A DNA stretch of 64,000 bases, taken from positions 1 through 64,000 of the forward strand of contig CAKKRE010000033.1 in the NCBI GenBank assembly GCA_919902505.1. Reading direction: 5' to 3'. The notes beneath the pieces were generated by a model. That model was not told the origin of the DNA and made no database searches. It saw only the letters and a program-made list of their open reading frames with translations. The position numbers were made by a program, and so were the translations under genes. Each line of letters starts with the position of its first letter. The first letter of the stretch is position 1. Positions 35,899 to 45,839 of the stretch are shown here, one piece after another. The DNA comes from Nitrospiraceae bacterium (GTDB taxonomy: Bacteria; Nitrospirota; Nitrospiria; Nitrospirales; Nitrospiraceae).

Positions 35899-36102
35899 GA
35901 TTCGCCATCGGACGCCTTTCAATCTAAGTGCGCATTCGCATGGAGAAAATATTCTCTCGTCCGTCCGTGTTTCGTTCGTGGCGAGGTTGATGACGAAGTC
36001 CGCCCGCCTGCCATTCGGCATCTGCCGAAATAACGGCAGCGTCCAACCGACTCACAACTTGCAGACTGAGGAGTCGCCTGATGTCAGCGTATCTGTTCCG
36101 AT

Positions 36103-36249
36103 TCACTCAGTCCGCGTGCCGAACACCCGCTGGACCGCTGCCATGACCTGCCGTTCGGAATCGTCGAGCGTGCCATCGGCCAGGGCCACGGTTTTCATCG
36201 CGCGCAGTCCCCAATAGGCCTGTTCCGGAGTCGGTATTTTTAATTCCAT
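36103..36249 (-). CDS. 48-residue TerB-like fragment or small protein
   Basis: ATG 36249, five bases after GGAGG, opens a frame reading MELKIPTPEQAYWGLRAMK and DGTLDDSERQVMAAVQ. The acidic DGTLDDSE pattern resembles the first helix pair of TerB-like domains. The frame stops after FGTRTE, much shorter than TerB (about 110 residues), so it may be truncated. Gene start and codon use look real. Confidence 0.55.
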   Translation of the reverse strand: MELKIPTPEQAYWGLRAMKTVALADGTLDDSERQVMAAVQRVFGTRTE

Positions 36250-36294
36250 ACCGTCCTCCATGAACGAACCGTCGGTTCGTCGCTCACCAGTCTC

Positions 36295-36621
36295 TCAAAC
36301 GCTCCTGCTTGTCATCGCACTCACCATGGTGCGCGTTGGAACCGACAGCGCGGTAGGCCGCCCACCTCGCACCTTCGGCACATAGGTAGAGCCAGAAAGA
36401 TGGAACGGAACGACTCGCTGCCGTGGCAGGATACGGATCTCTTCGATCAGATCACCGCAGACGGCGCAGGTCCAGGCAGTGATCGCAAGTGATCCGCTGT
36501 CGTCTACGACGGTGCGGACCGGTTCCGTCAATCGCTCGGCCTGTCTGTGCCGGCAGCATGACCGACTCATCGTTGCGGACATTGCCATGGACACCAACAG
36601 ACGACTCTTTATCGATGACAT
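36295..36621 (-). CDS. Small protein with one CxxC zinc knuckle
   Basis: A 108-residue protein with TCAVCGDLIEEIRILPRQ in the middle, a single CxxC motif, and a basic C-terminus. The N-terminus has a second Cys pair (SCCRH). AAAGGAG precedes ATG 36621. No family recognised; a short metal-binding protein is the best guess. Confidence 0.5.
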   Translation of the reverse strand: MSSIKSRLLVSMAMSATMSRSCCRHRQAERLTEPVRTVVDDSGSLAITAWTCAVCGDLIEEIRILPRQRVVPFHLSGSTYVPKVRGGRPTALSVPTRTMVSAMTSRSV

Positions 36622-36841
36622 GGGGCGCTCCTTTCATTGCGTCGACATGAACGCTGGTTTCATGTCCGGATGTGATATGGAACAGGCATACGCCGTTCCA
36701 GCAGAGTGGAAACCGTGGCTTGTAGGTAAGTACTTGTCAGACGAGGGGTTATGTAGTGAGGAGCGATGGCGTCGAAGACGATGAGAATGCGGTGCCGACG
36801 GAATGACTGCCGAGATGTCGGCAGCTGTCGAACGATCGGCG

Positions 36842-39442
36842 CTAACGCGGGCGCGCGATGCCGAGCTTCTGCATTTTAGACTGGAGCGTGGTTCGCTTCA
36901 TTCCCAGACGGGCCGCAGCCCCGGCGTCGCCGCCGATGACCCAGTTCGTCTCCCTCAGCGCCTTGAGAATGTGCTCGCGCTCGGCGTCCTCCAGCGTCGT
37001 GGCCGATCCGTTGCCCACCGGAACCGGGCGCTTCAGTTCCGCGGTGGAGACGAACAGGTCCGAGCCGGACGACAGGATCACCGCCCGTTCGATGTAATTT
37101 TCCAGCTCCCGCACATTGCCGGGCCAAGGATAGGCCTGGAGCGCTTTCATGGCCTCAGCCGGGACGGTTTCGATACGCCGCTTCATGCGCGCGGCGAACT
37201 TCTGGACGAAGTGACGAACCAGCAAGGGCACATCCTCCGCCCGCTCTCGCAGGGGCGGCATGGTAATCGGGAACACCTTCAGTCGATAGTAGAGATCGCT
37301 GCGAAATTTCTGTTCCTCCACCATGTGGCCGAGATCGCGATTGGTCGCGGCGATCACCCGGACGTTGACACGAATGGTTCTGGTACTACCCAACCGCTCG
37401 AACTCCTGCTCCTGCAACACCCGCAGCAGCTTGACCTGAAGCTCCAACGGAATCTCTCCCACTTCGTCCAGGAAGATGGTTCCGCCGTCGGCCAATTCAA
37501 ACCGCCCGATCTTCGTTGCGATGGCCCCGGTAAAAGCTCCCTTTTCATGCCCGAACAGTTCGCTCTCCAGCAGGCCGGTGGGAATCGCGGCACAATTGAG
37601 TTTGACGAAGGTCCGTTCCCGTCGATCGCTGAGACTGTGCAAGGCCCTCGCGATCAATTCCTTCCCGCTGCCCGTTTCACCGAGTATCAGCACAGTGGAA
37701 TCGGTAGTCGCGACGGTCTGCACCTGTTTGAGCACCTGCTTCAGGGCGCGACTGTCGCCGACGATCTCCTCGAAGTTGTATGCCGTCTGAATTTCTTCCT
37801 CGAGATAGACCTTTTCTTTGGCGAGCTTATCCTTGAGCGCGGCAATCTCCCGGAACGCGAGCGCGTTCTCCACCGCAATCGCGACTTGCTGCGCGACTTG
37901 GGCCAGGAGTTGCACGTCCTCCGGGCTGAAGCCTCCCTCACCGCGCCGGCAGACGTTCAAGGCCCCGAGGGTGCGATTGTGCGACAGGAGCGGTAACGAA
38001 CAGAACGACTTGGCGCCAAAGTCCACGAGCTCCTGCGCCATGGGCGAAGAGTCTGCCATTTCTCTGAGCTCGCCTTCACCGAACACGGCCGCCTTCCCGG
38101 TCGTGATCGCCTGACAAGAAGGAGAGCGTGGGCTCTCTTCGATCCGTCCTTCCTCGATGAAGCTTTCGTTCCGGTCGAAATCCAGGACGTGGATGCGCCA
38201 TTGCCCCGTCTCCTCATTGCAGAGAAGAAGGCTGGAACCATCGTGCTGAATCACCCGGCGCAGACAGGCGCTGACCGCTGGAAAAAGCTGATCCAGGTCC
38301 AGGTGGGACACCACCGCATTGTTGACCTCGAGCAACAGACGCTGGCGATCGCGTTCCCGCGTCAGCTGCCCCTGATAGGTCAAGGCCGTCTCGCCGTTCA
38401 GCGCATTGTCCAGGGCCACCGCCACCTGCTTGGCGACCTGCTGCATGAGGGCGATCTCACGTTTCTCATAGATCCGCGGTTGAAGACTGCCGAACCCCAT
38501 GGCACCCAGCCGGCGATGCGCCGTCGTGAGCGGCACCACACAAAACGACCGCACCCCGTTCTCGCGGAACAGCGCCATCAACCCGGGAAAGCGATCTTCC
38601 TGATCGACGTCATGGACTGTCAGAGGTTGCTGGGTTTTCCACACCAACCCTCCGGGCGATTCATCCACGGGAGTTTCCAGTCCTGGGTGGATCGTGGAGG
38701 GCTCCGACGTCACCAACAGCCACAAGCGCATCTTGTCGCAAGCAGGGTCATGGAGCACGGCGTTGATGAAATCGAACGGCACGACATGGGGGAGGCGCTG
38801 GGCCAGATCTTCCAGCAACAGGGTCAGATCGCGATGCGACGCGATCGATTCCGTTACGTCCAGCAGAAGTTGCAGCCGATCCCGTTCATAACTCAAGGCT
38901 TGGTGATGCAACACATTGTCCACGGCCACCGCGACCAGTTTGGCGACCTGGTTGAGAAACTCCACGTCGGCCTCACCGAACGCGAAGGTCCTCAGGCTGC
39001 CGAATCCGATCGCGCCGAGACGCCGCATCGCCGTGGTGAGGGGACAGAAACAGAGCGATTGCACGCCGATGCTGCGGAGCGCGCCCAGCCCAGGCTTGTA
39101 CCTCGTTTCATCGACGAGCGACGGGATCATCAACGGCTGCTGATGCGACCAGACCCAGCCGCTGGCGGACTCCTCGATCGGGATTTCCATGCCGTCGAGC
39201 CGCTTCGTGACCCCCTGGGCCTCGGCCGTTTCGAGCACATGCACTTTCATGACGTGTTTCGCCGGATCGTGCAGGACCAGGCCGATGAAATCGAAGGGGG
39301 CAACGGCGGGCAGCCGTTGCGCGAGGTCTCGAAACAGAGCCGGCAGGTCCCTGTGTAGAGAAATCGCCTCGGCAACCTGCAGCAGGGCCTTGCGCGGATC
39401 GCCGGCACTCGTTTCGAGCTCGGTCGGAAGGGTGTCTCGCAT
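36842..39442 (-). CDS. Sigma-54-dependent activator with three GAF domains (FhlA-like)
   Basis: An 866-residue enhancer-binding protein. Three GAF modules lie at about residues 10-175, 190-350 and 365-540 (repeated PFDFIG/PFDFIN and RRLGAIGFGSL/RRLGAMGFGSL). The AAA+ domain has GETGSGKELIARALH (Walker A, about residue 590), the intact GAFTGA loop that contacts sigma-54 (about residue 634) and GGTIFLDEVGE (Walker B). A Fis-type HTH closes the protein (AARLGMKRTTLQSKMQ). ATG 39442 fits the domain start; upstream ATG 39499 adds 19 residues. The second efflux operon with a sigma-54-like promoter is the likely target. Confidence 0.93.
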   Translation of the reverse strand: MRDTLPTELETSAGDPRKALLQVAEAISLHRDLPALFRDLAQRLPAVAPFDFIGLVLHDPAKHVMKVHVLETAEAQGVTKRLDGMEIPIEESASGWVWSHQQPLMIPSLVDETRYKPGLGALRSIGVQSLCFCPLTTAMRRLGAIGFGSLRTFAFGEADVEFLNQVAKLVAVAVDNVLHHQALSYERDRLQLLLDVTESIASHRDLTLLLEDLAQRLPHVVPFDFINAVLHDPACDKMRLWLLVTSEPSTIHPGLETPVDESPGGLVWKTQQPLTVHDVDQEDRFPGLMALFRENGVRSFCVVPLTTAHRRLGAMGFGSLQPRIYEKREIALMQQVAKQVAVALDNALNGETALTYQGQLTRERDRQRLLLEVNNAVVSHLDLDQLFPAVSACLRRVIQHDGSSLLLCNEETGQWRIHVLDFDRNESFIEEGRIEESPRSPSCQAITTGKAAVFGEGELREMADSSPMAQELVDFGAKSFCSLPLLSHNRTLGALNVCRRGEGGFSPEDVQLLAQVAQQVAIAVENALAFREIAALKDKLAKEKVYLEEEIQTAYNFEEIVGDSRALKQVLKQVQTVATTDSTVLILGETGSGKELIARALHSLSDRRERTFVKLNCAAIPTGLLESELFGHEKGAFTGAIATKIGRFELADGGTIFLDEVGEIPLELQVKLLRVLQEQEFERLGSTRTIRVNVRVIAATNRDLGHMVEEQKFRSDLYYRLKVFPITMPPLRERAEDVPLLVRHFVQKFAARMKRRIETVPAEAMKALQAYPWPGNVRELENYIERAVILSSGSDLFVSTAELKRPVPVGNGSATTLEDAEREHILKALRETNWVIGGDAGAAARLGMKRTTLQSKMQKLGIARPR

Positions 39443-39524
39443 GGGCAATAGTATGGAGATTCCGGAGGTCCGGACGCAACCGCAGAATGGCGGATCCAAG
39501 TCTCGATACGCAGAATGCGCAACA

Positions 39525-39547
39525 ATCGAGTGTTTCCGCGGCCTGTT
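39525..39547 (+). repeat. Tail fragment of the palindromic element family
   Basis: Matches 23101-23123 at 21 of 23 positions (ATCGAGTGTTTCCGCGGCCT then GTT). It lies in the 283-base gap between the divergent sigma-54 activator and lemA. Confidence 0.4.
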
Positions 39548-39725
39548 GGTCCTCGCGAGGTACGTTTCACGTGTCGCGCTTCACGGGTGTCGAGAACGCC
39601 ACTGGCCAACTGATTCCACATCCTGCCAGACGAGAAAGAAGTGTCAACTTTACAGATCCTGAGGGGAAGGCTATCATCCCTGGAGGTTCGTACGTACCTT
39701 CACCCAACTCAGCAAGGAGACACCG

Positions 39726-40274
39726 ATGGGCTGGATCGTCGTCGTCGCGCTGGTGCTGTTCGCGATGATCGTCATCGGGCTGTACAACTCGCTCGTCCGT
39801 CTCCGGGCCGCCTGCGACAGCGCCTGGGCCGATATCGACGTCCAGCTCAAGCGCCGGTACGATTTGATTCCCAACCTCGTGGAGACCGTCAAGGCCTATG
39901 CCGCTCACGAGAAGGGAGCGCTGGAAGCCGTGATCAATGCCCGGGCGAAAGCCATCTCGGCTCAGGGGCCGGAGGCGAAGGGTGTCGCAGAAACTCACCT
40001 CACCCAATCGCTGAAATCGCTCTTCGCGCTTGCGGAAGCCTATCCCCAATTGCGGGCGGTGGAAGCCTTCAATCAGCTCCAAGGCAGTCTCAACCAGATC
40101 GAAGATGCCGTGCAGAACGCCAGGCGCTACTACAACGCCGTGGTCCGCGACTACAATGCGAAGACCCAGGAGATCCCCACCAATCTCATTGCCGGCTGGT
40201 TCAATTTCGTCGGCCGCCAGTTCTTCGAACTCACGGACACTCTCCAGCGCGAGCCACCGAAGGTGCAGTTCTAG
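39726..40274 (+). CDS. lemA: LemA family membrane-anchored helical protein
   Basis: A 182-residue protein with an N-terminal membrane helix (IVVVALVLFAMIVIGLYNS) followed by the LemA helical bundle: DIDVQLKRRYDLIPNLVETV, LFALAEAYPQLRA and NARRYYNAVVRDYN. CAAGGAGACACC precedes ATG. The product sits at the inner membrane, role unsettled. It is paired with the DUF2207 gene one base downstream, a common operon. Confidence 0.95.
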   Translation: MGWIVVVALVLFAMIVIGLYNSLVRLRAACDSAWADIDVQLKRRYDLIPNLVETVKAYAAHEKGALEAVINARAKAISAQGPEAKGVAETHLTQSLKSLFALAEAYPQLRAVEAFNQLQGSLNQIEDAVQNARRYYNAVVRDYNAKTQEIPTNLIAGWFNFVGRQFFELTDTLQREPPKVQF

Positions 40275-40275
40275 C

Positions 40276-42048
40276 GTGGGCCGACCCGCCGGTCCAGACA
40301 GGAGCGCCGGGCGAAGTCCAAGGCTGACGCCGCGCCTGCTCATCGTCCCCCTGCTCTGCTTCCTCACCTTCAGCCAACTCCTCCCTGCGGCAGCCCGTTC
40401 GTTCGTGCTCAGCCGGTTCGACGTCGAGCTCCAAGTCCTGTCCGGCGGCGACCTCCTGGTCACGGAGACCGTCAGCCCCCGCTTCGAAGGCGCCTGGAAC
40501 GGAATCGAGCGCCTGATTCCCGTCGAATATCGAACCCCGCAAGGCTTCAATTACAGCCTTCTGCTGGATCGGGTCACTGTCACAGATGAAGCGGGAACGC
40601 CGCTCAAATTCGAAAGCAGCCGGGAGCGGCATTACCGGAATTTTAAGATCTGGATTCCCGGCGCGACCGATGCCACCCGCACGTTCGTCTTGAAGTACCG
40701 CGTGCGCAACGGACTGACATTCTTCGAAGATCACGACGAACTCTACTGGAACGTCACCGGCGACGAATGGAACGTGCCCATTGAGCAGGCCTCCGCGCGC
40801 ATCATCCTCCCACCACAGACGACGGGCATCCGCACCCAAGCCTTCACGGGAGCCTACGGTGCGCGCGAGTCGGCCGCGACGGTAGAGATCGTTGGAGCCG
40901 GCGTCGGGATGACCATGACACGCGCCCTCGGCTTTCGCGAAGGTCTCACCGCCGTCGTCGGATGGGATAAGGGCATCGTGGCGGCTCCCACCGCGGTGGA
41001 TCAGATGCACACATTCCTCGTGAGTAACTGGGCGCTGGGGATTCCTTTGTTCGTCTTCATCGTGATGTATCGGCTGTGGGCCACGCGAGGCAGGGATCCG
41101 CGGCTCCGGCCCATCACAGTACGCTACGAACCACCGGATCGACTGACCCCGGCCGAAGCCGGCACGCTCGTGGACGATAGTCCCGATACCCGCGATCTCA
41201 CCGCCACCGTCGTCGATCTCGCCGTGCGAGGATACCTTCGGATCGCCGAACAGAAGGCCGAGCACGTGTTCGGCCTCTGGTCGAATACCGACTACGTCTT
41301 TCATCGCACCAAATCCTCTCAGGAGTGGACGACCTTGCCCACCTATGAACGGCTCCTGCTGGAAGCCCTGTTCAAAGACCACACCAGCGATGACGTCTCG
41401 CTGAGCGCGCTCGAAAATCGCTTCTACAGATCCCTCCCCCCCATTCAGGACGCGATCTTCGAGTCGCTCCTACAACGGAAATACTATGCGCAGCGTCCCG
41501 ACCGGGTGAAGCAGGGATATCTGGTCGGCGGAATCGTGCTGGGAATGCTGCTGACTGTCCTCCTTTCCGCGCTGGCCGCTCGATGGGGTATGGCGCCCAT
41601 GGCATTCGTCTGGGCCGGTTTGCTGTCAGGCCTGATCGTGGTCGGGTTCGGCCGCATCATGCCGGCCCGCACGCTGCAAGGCAGCAGGGCACTGGAGGGA
41701 GTGTTGGGATTCGAGGAGTTTCTCACTCGCGTGGAAGCCGACCGTTTCGATCGAGTCATCAAAACTCCGGAACTGTTCGAAACATTTCTCCCCTACGCGA
41801 TGGCGCTCGGGGTGGAAAACAATTGGGCACGGGCCTTCGAATCCATCGTGCTGACCTCGCCGGCCTGGTATCAGGGAACCGACATGGCGCAATTCAACAC
41901 CCGCGCCTTCACCAGCCGCATGGGCGATATGGCGACGCGCACCGGCAGCACCATGACCTCGGCGCCGCGCAGCTCCGGCGGGTCTGGGTTCGGAAGGGGC
42001 GGATCGTCAGGCGGCGGGTTCGGCGGCGGCGGTGGACGGGGATTCTGA
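40276..42048 (+). CDS. DUF2207 membrane protein with Gly-rich tail
   Basis: A 590-residue protein: signal peptide (LIVPLLCFLTFSQLLPAAA), a periplasmic beta-rich DUF2207 domain (FDVELQVLSGGDLLVTE; DELYWNVTGDEWNVPI), a membrane helix (LGIPLFVFIVMYRLW), a cytoplasmic region, two more helices (about residues 415-460) and a C-terminus ending GSSGGGFGGGGGRGF. GTG 40276, one base after the lemA stop, is used; the frame is open upstream inside lemA. DUF2207 and LemA are usually co-encoded; function unknown. Confidence 0.92.
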   Translation: MGRPAGPDRSAGRSPRLTPRLLIVPLLCFLTFSQLLPAAARSFVLSRFDVELQVLSGGDLLVTETVSPRFEGAWNGIERLIPVEYRTPQGFNYSLLLDRVTVTDEAGTPLKFESSRERHYRNFKIWIPGATDATRTFVLKYRVRNGLTFFEDHDELYWNVTGDEWNVPIEQASARIILPPQTTGIRTQAFTGAYGARESAATVEIVGAGVGMTMTRALGFREGLTAVVGWDKGIVAAPTAVDQMHTFLVSNWALGIPLFVFIVMYRLWATRGRDPRLRPITVRYEPPDRLTPAEAGTLVDDSPDTRDLTATVVDLAVRGYLRIAEQKAEHVFGLWSNTDYVFHRTKSSQEWTTLPTYERLLLEALFKDHTSDDVSLSALENRFYRSLPPIQDAIFESLLQRKYYAQRPDRVKQGYLVGGIVLGMLLTVLLSALAARWGMAPMAFVWAGLLSGLIVVGFGRIMPARTLQGSRALEGVLGFEEFLTRVEADRFDRVIKTPELFETFLPYAMALGVENNWARAFESIVLTSPAWYQGTDMAQFNTRAFTSRMGDMATRTGSTMTSAPRSSGGSGFGRGGSSGGGFGGGGGRGF

Positions 42049-42083
42049 ACGCAACAGACTGACGTGAATGGCCGCCGGCCGAC

Positions 42084-45000
42084 TCAAGGGCGCAGCGGCT
42101 TTTGCACGACGGCGAGCTCGGTGCCGGGCGGAAACACCGAACCCAACTGAATTTTTCGCGCAGGCCCGCGTAGCGTCACCCGCATCTTCTGCCCGTCCCA
42201 TTGCCACGTGATCGAGCCGCCGGGAAGGGCGAGGTTGGACACCGCCATCGGTTGTGAAAGCCAGGCCGGAGTAACACCGGCGCCGAGCACCACCGTGGGC
42301 TCCGCCGCCGCGTCATCGAGATAGGCCAGCATGTCCTGTTGCAATAACAGCAACAACGCCGCCGTTTCATAGTCCGGCGAGACGGCGGTTTCATTGTGCC
42401 AGCCCCGCGCATATTGCCAGCCATCCGCCACTTCATTCTGCGTCGGCCGCGGCGCATCCCAGGTGTACAGGCCCGGCGAGGCCTGGTGACTCCAGAGCTG
42501 ATGAAGCGTCGCCCAGACTGCTTCCGGTCGGCCAAGCCGCAATGCCCGATGAGCCTGCGTCAGTCGGCTTGCCGCCGTCGGGGACAGCGCAGGGGGACGA
42601 TACGTCGTCATCGGTTGCCCCAACTGAGTGCGGCGGGTGGCAGAGCCGGCCAATGCACGAACACTGACGAGGGACGTCACATTATCCGGCGACCCGTTTG
42701 GAAACTGGCGCTGCCAACTCTCCTCCAACCCGCGAGCATGCTGTCGCCAACGAGCCGCCTGTTGACGTTTCCCCAGTCGTTCGGCGAAGTCAGCGGCAGC
42801 GAGCAACCCGCGATAACTGACGGCATTCACATAGAATAACGGCCAGTCCTCTCCGACGCGGCCGACGATCAGGCCATCACGCGCCGGTTGGGCCAACAGC
42901 GCGGTCCTGGTCTGCCGACTGTGATTGAAGTCGTGGGGCGAGGGTATCCAGAATGATTCCACAAGCGGCGCGCGGGCCGTCAACATGCCTTCGATCCGTT
43001 GGGCTTTCCGGAGTATGTGCGGCCAGAGCCACTGATCGTGCACCGGGTCGGCGATATACGCAGCCGACTCGGTCAACGCCCAGATGGCCAGCCCGGGGGC
43101 ATCGGCTTCGGGGCCGGAGCCGCCGGCAAAATCATGCGAGGCCAGAAATTGTGAAAGGACCCGGCTGACATGAGGATCGCCGGCCCGCGCCAGCGCCGCC
43201 GTGATGTATGAACCCTGCCGATGCCAGGCGCGGTAGTAAAACGTGGGATCGCCCGGCCTGGTTTCATCGTCGACGAGACTCATCATGAGATGCGTGATTT
43301 GCGCATCCATGGAGGCCTGCAGGCGCGGCTCGGGAAGCGCGAGACGAGCCCGCTTCGAGGGGTGTGTGTAGTGCGTCTGGATTTCGAAGGGCGGCTGCAA
43401 ATCGGCAAGCACCACACGCACTTCGTCGTCCTTCCTCGTTGAGGCCGACGCAAACTTCATTCGCGCGTACCCCCATCCGGACTCGCCGCTCCAGGACTTG
43501 GCCGATGACTGCGCCGTCATCCAATCGGACCTATTCTCATCCCCCAAGGCAATCGAGGCGGGAGCAGGCGTCGCGTTTACCGCCCAACGATGGTTGATCC
43601 CGATCTGCGCCCCGTCCCAGTCCAGAGCGGTCACCGGCCCGCCGGCCGGGCCCACGCTGCGAATGAGAATGGCAGGCACATGGTTCGTGTAATTTTTGAA
43701 CCGCAGTTCCCAATGCGTGGCATCCAGACGCGACCAGGTCGCCTGATAGTAGGGTGTCTTCGTGACGATGGCCGGAATGTTCGAATGCGTAGAGGGCGCG
43801 AACCGCTGCTGGATATCGCTGAACGGCACCGTCTGGCTGGTGACGACCGGACGCCCGTCGGCATCGCAAAGCCAGATTGAGACGCCGAAGCTCGGAACAT
43901 GCGGACTGAAATCCCCGCCCGGCTCGTGATAGGCCGTGCCGCCCTCGGGAGTTCCAGGCAGCGCCAGCGGCACATGCCCCACCGAGCGGGGCCAGGGTCG
44001 ATCCGGATCTTTCTGCATCATCATCGTCATGATCTCACGCTGCGGCGTGAACTGCGTCGCTGTGCGCGTAGCCTCCTGAAACTGATGCCAGTTGTTCAGC
44101 CCGGCACAGAGCGCGAGCAACGCGGCCAAGGCCACGACGACCCGACGGCCGGGACTGATGGCCCCCAACGCAGCAACCGCGAGGAGGAGCGGAAGAAAGT
44201 TCAGACTATAGACGAAGGTTTCCTCTCCGTAGAGCATGTGGAGCAGACTCTCAAACCCCAGCAGGCCGGCCAGGACGAGGCGGAACCGAAGATGGTGATC
44301 GAGGGTGACCAGCCGCCACAATCCATTCAACAGCAACGCCGACCAGAGCCAGACGGCCAGCAGCCCCAATGGCCCGGCCGATCCCGGGCGGGAAAATTGA
44401 AACGTCAGACGTTCGGACAGGCGAAACGAATCGGTCTTGGCCTGGGTGTACGCATCGTCTTTCATGAACCGGACATCCGGGGCAATCACCGTGTGGAAGA
44501 CGAGGGATGACAGGACGTTGGCGGCACCCCCGGATTGGGGATGATTGATGAACTCCGCCTCTTCGCGATGGCCGATAAAAAATTCAGCTGTGGGAAAGAT
44601 GAACTTCTGCACGCCCCAGAGCAGAACCACCACACACAACGCATTGACGGAAAGTTGCACCGCCTGCTTCCAGGGCCAACGAACCAGCGTCACCAGCAGA
44701 CCCGCCATCCAGTTCGTCACGGTAAAGCTAAGCGTCAGCGCACTTGCGATCACATAGGCCGTAGCTCCGAACGGCCGCTGCTCGGCGAACAAGAGCAGCA
44801 CCAGGACCACCATGATCGACAGTGAGCCCCAGGAATAGGAATTGGGCACCGGAAGCCAGAACAGGGCCGAGGCGCTGCAGAGCCCAAGCAGCGTGAAGAC
44901 CGAGGCATCCAGTCTGCGACAACCAAGCAAGCGGAACAGCAGGTACAACGTCCCGGCCCACAGGCCGCCTACCACGCCGCTGATCAGCAACACCGCGCGA

Positions 45001-45377
45001 AGCGGGCTGGTGGTCAACGCGTGCTTCGCAAGATAGACCGGGATGAAGGTGATCAACGAAAACAGCGGATGCACGGACGTCCGATAGTGATCGTCGTGCA
45101 CTCGACTCATGTTCGAGATTTCGCGCAGCGTATCGGCCTCGAACCAGAAATCCATCGACTGGAACAGGAACGAGGGCATGGATCGCGCGATCAGCAGGCA
45201 CAGGATCGCCACGGACAGTGCGAGCAACCCGGCAAAGACCCAATCCATCCGGTCCATCCTGGCCGGGTAAGGCGGTGGCTTGAAGGACAGCGTCGGAAAC
45301 CTCAGGCTCTCCGCTTGAGGGGCAGCCTCGCGGCGAGAAAGCAACTGAAGAGCATGACTGGTTCTGACTAAACCCAT
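42084..45377 (-). CDS. GT-C-like membrane protein fused to an (alpha/alpha)6-type domain
   Basis: A 1097-residue protein. The first 480 residues hold about ten membrane helices; the first outside loop has FEADTLREI and HPLFS, resembling the acidic catalytic loop and H-P segment of GT-C glycosyltransferases. The next 150 residues are beta-rich and soluble. From about residue 690 helical repeats with WPLFYVNAVSYRGLLAAAD, WHNETAVSPDYETAALLLL suggest a six-hairpin glycosidase-like barrel, followed by a beta end domain. Polysaccharide or glycolipid work in the envelope is inferred. ATG 45377 starts near the first helix; an upstream start at 45497 adds 40 basic residues. Confidence 0.7.
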   Translation of the reverse strand: MGLVRTSHALQLLSRREAAPQAESLRFPTLSFKPPPYPARMDRMDWVFAGLLALSVAILCLLIARSMPSFLFQSMDFWFEADTLREISNMSRVHDDHYRTSVHPLFSLITFIPVYLAKHALTTSPLRAVLLISGVVGGLWAGTLYLLFRLLGCRRLDASVFTLLGLCSASALFWLPVPNSYSWGSLSIMVVLVLLLFAEQRPFGATAYVIASALTLSFTVTNWMAGLLVTLVRWPWKQAVQLSVNALCVVVLLWGVQKFIFPTAEFFIGHREEAEFINHPQSGGAANVLSSLVFHTVIAPDVRFMKDDAYTQAKTDSFRLSERLTFQFSRPGSAGPLGLLAVWLWSALLLNGLWRLVTLDHHLRFRLVLAGLLGFESLLHMLYGEETFVYSLNFLPLLLAVAALGAISPGRRVVVALAALLALCAGLNNWHQFQEATRTATQFTPQREIMTMMMQKDPDRPWPRSVGHVPLALPGTPEGGTAYHEPGGDFSPHVPSFGVSIWLCDADGRPVVTSQTVPFSDIQQRFAPSTHSNIPAIVTKTPYYQATWSRLDATHWELRFKNYTNHVPAILIRSVGPAGGPVTALDWDGAQIGINHRWAVNATPAPASIALGDENRSDWMTAQSSAKSWSGESGWGYARMKFASASTRKDDEVRVVLADLQPPFEIQTHYTHPSKRARLALPEPRLQASMDAQITHLMMSLVDDETRPGDPTFYYRAWHRQGSYITAALARAGDPHVSRVLSQFLASHDFAGGSGPEADAPGLAIWALTESAAYIADPVHDQWLWPHILRKAQRIEGMLTARAPLVESFWIPSPHDFNHSRQTRTALLAQPARDGLIVGRVGEDWPLFYVNAVSYRGLLAAADFAERLGKRQQAARWRQHARGLEESWQRQFPNGSPDNVTSLVSVRALAGSATRRTQLGQPMTTYRPPALSPTAASRLTQAHRALRLGRPEAVWATLHQLWSHQASPGLYTWDAPRPTQNEVADGWQYARGWHNETAVSPDYETAALLLLLQQDMLAYLDDAAAEPTVVLGAGVTPAWLSQPMAVSNLALPGGSITWQWDGQKMRVTLRGPARKIQLGSVFPPGTELAVVQKPLRP

Positions 45378-45839
45378 ACTGCGGAGCACCCTGCTAAAAA
45401 ATAATTTGCGACGCGGCTCGATGACGCGCCTGGTTCGGACGATTGCAAGGGAACGGATCGAACCCGATCGTGGGTCCGAAGCGAGAGGAGAAAGCACAGT
45501 TGGGGAAGAACGACGAGCTTCCCGTCAGGTGCGCACAAGAATATTCGTAGCAGAGCGAGCGATTGGGATCAACCAGGATCAACCCTCAACGCGCGACTAT
45601 CTGAGATCCTGCATGAATTCGGATCCTCTCCGGCTGCAAACTGTTCCTCCCATGCGACAGTGCTTCACGATCGGACAGTCGCATAGACAGATCGGTTTAC
45701 GAGTGACAGGAATGCGTGGTGGACATTTTCGGGAGAGCGGACAAGCCACTGCACGCCCGAAGGTCAGACAAGAAGAGGGAGCGTGATGTGCAGAATGCAG
45801 ATGCCAAAGGGGCCGGTGCAGGAGAGCGTCCTCCAGCCG
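45378..45839. other. Intergenic region, no supported gene
   Basis: About 460 bases with a 126-codon plus-strand frame (45406-45786) that has Arg-rich, domain-free translation and is probably a shadow. The promoter of the GT-C-like gene should be here. GCGACAGTGC and GACAGTCGC near 45655-45685 form a loose repeat of unknown meaning. Confidence 0.35.
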
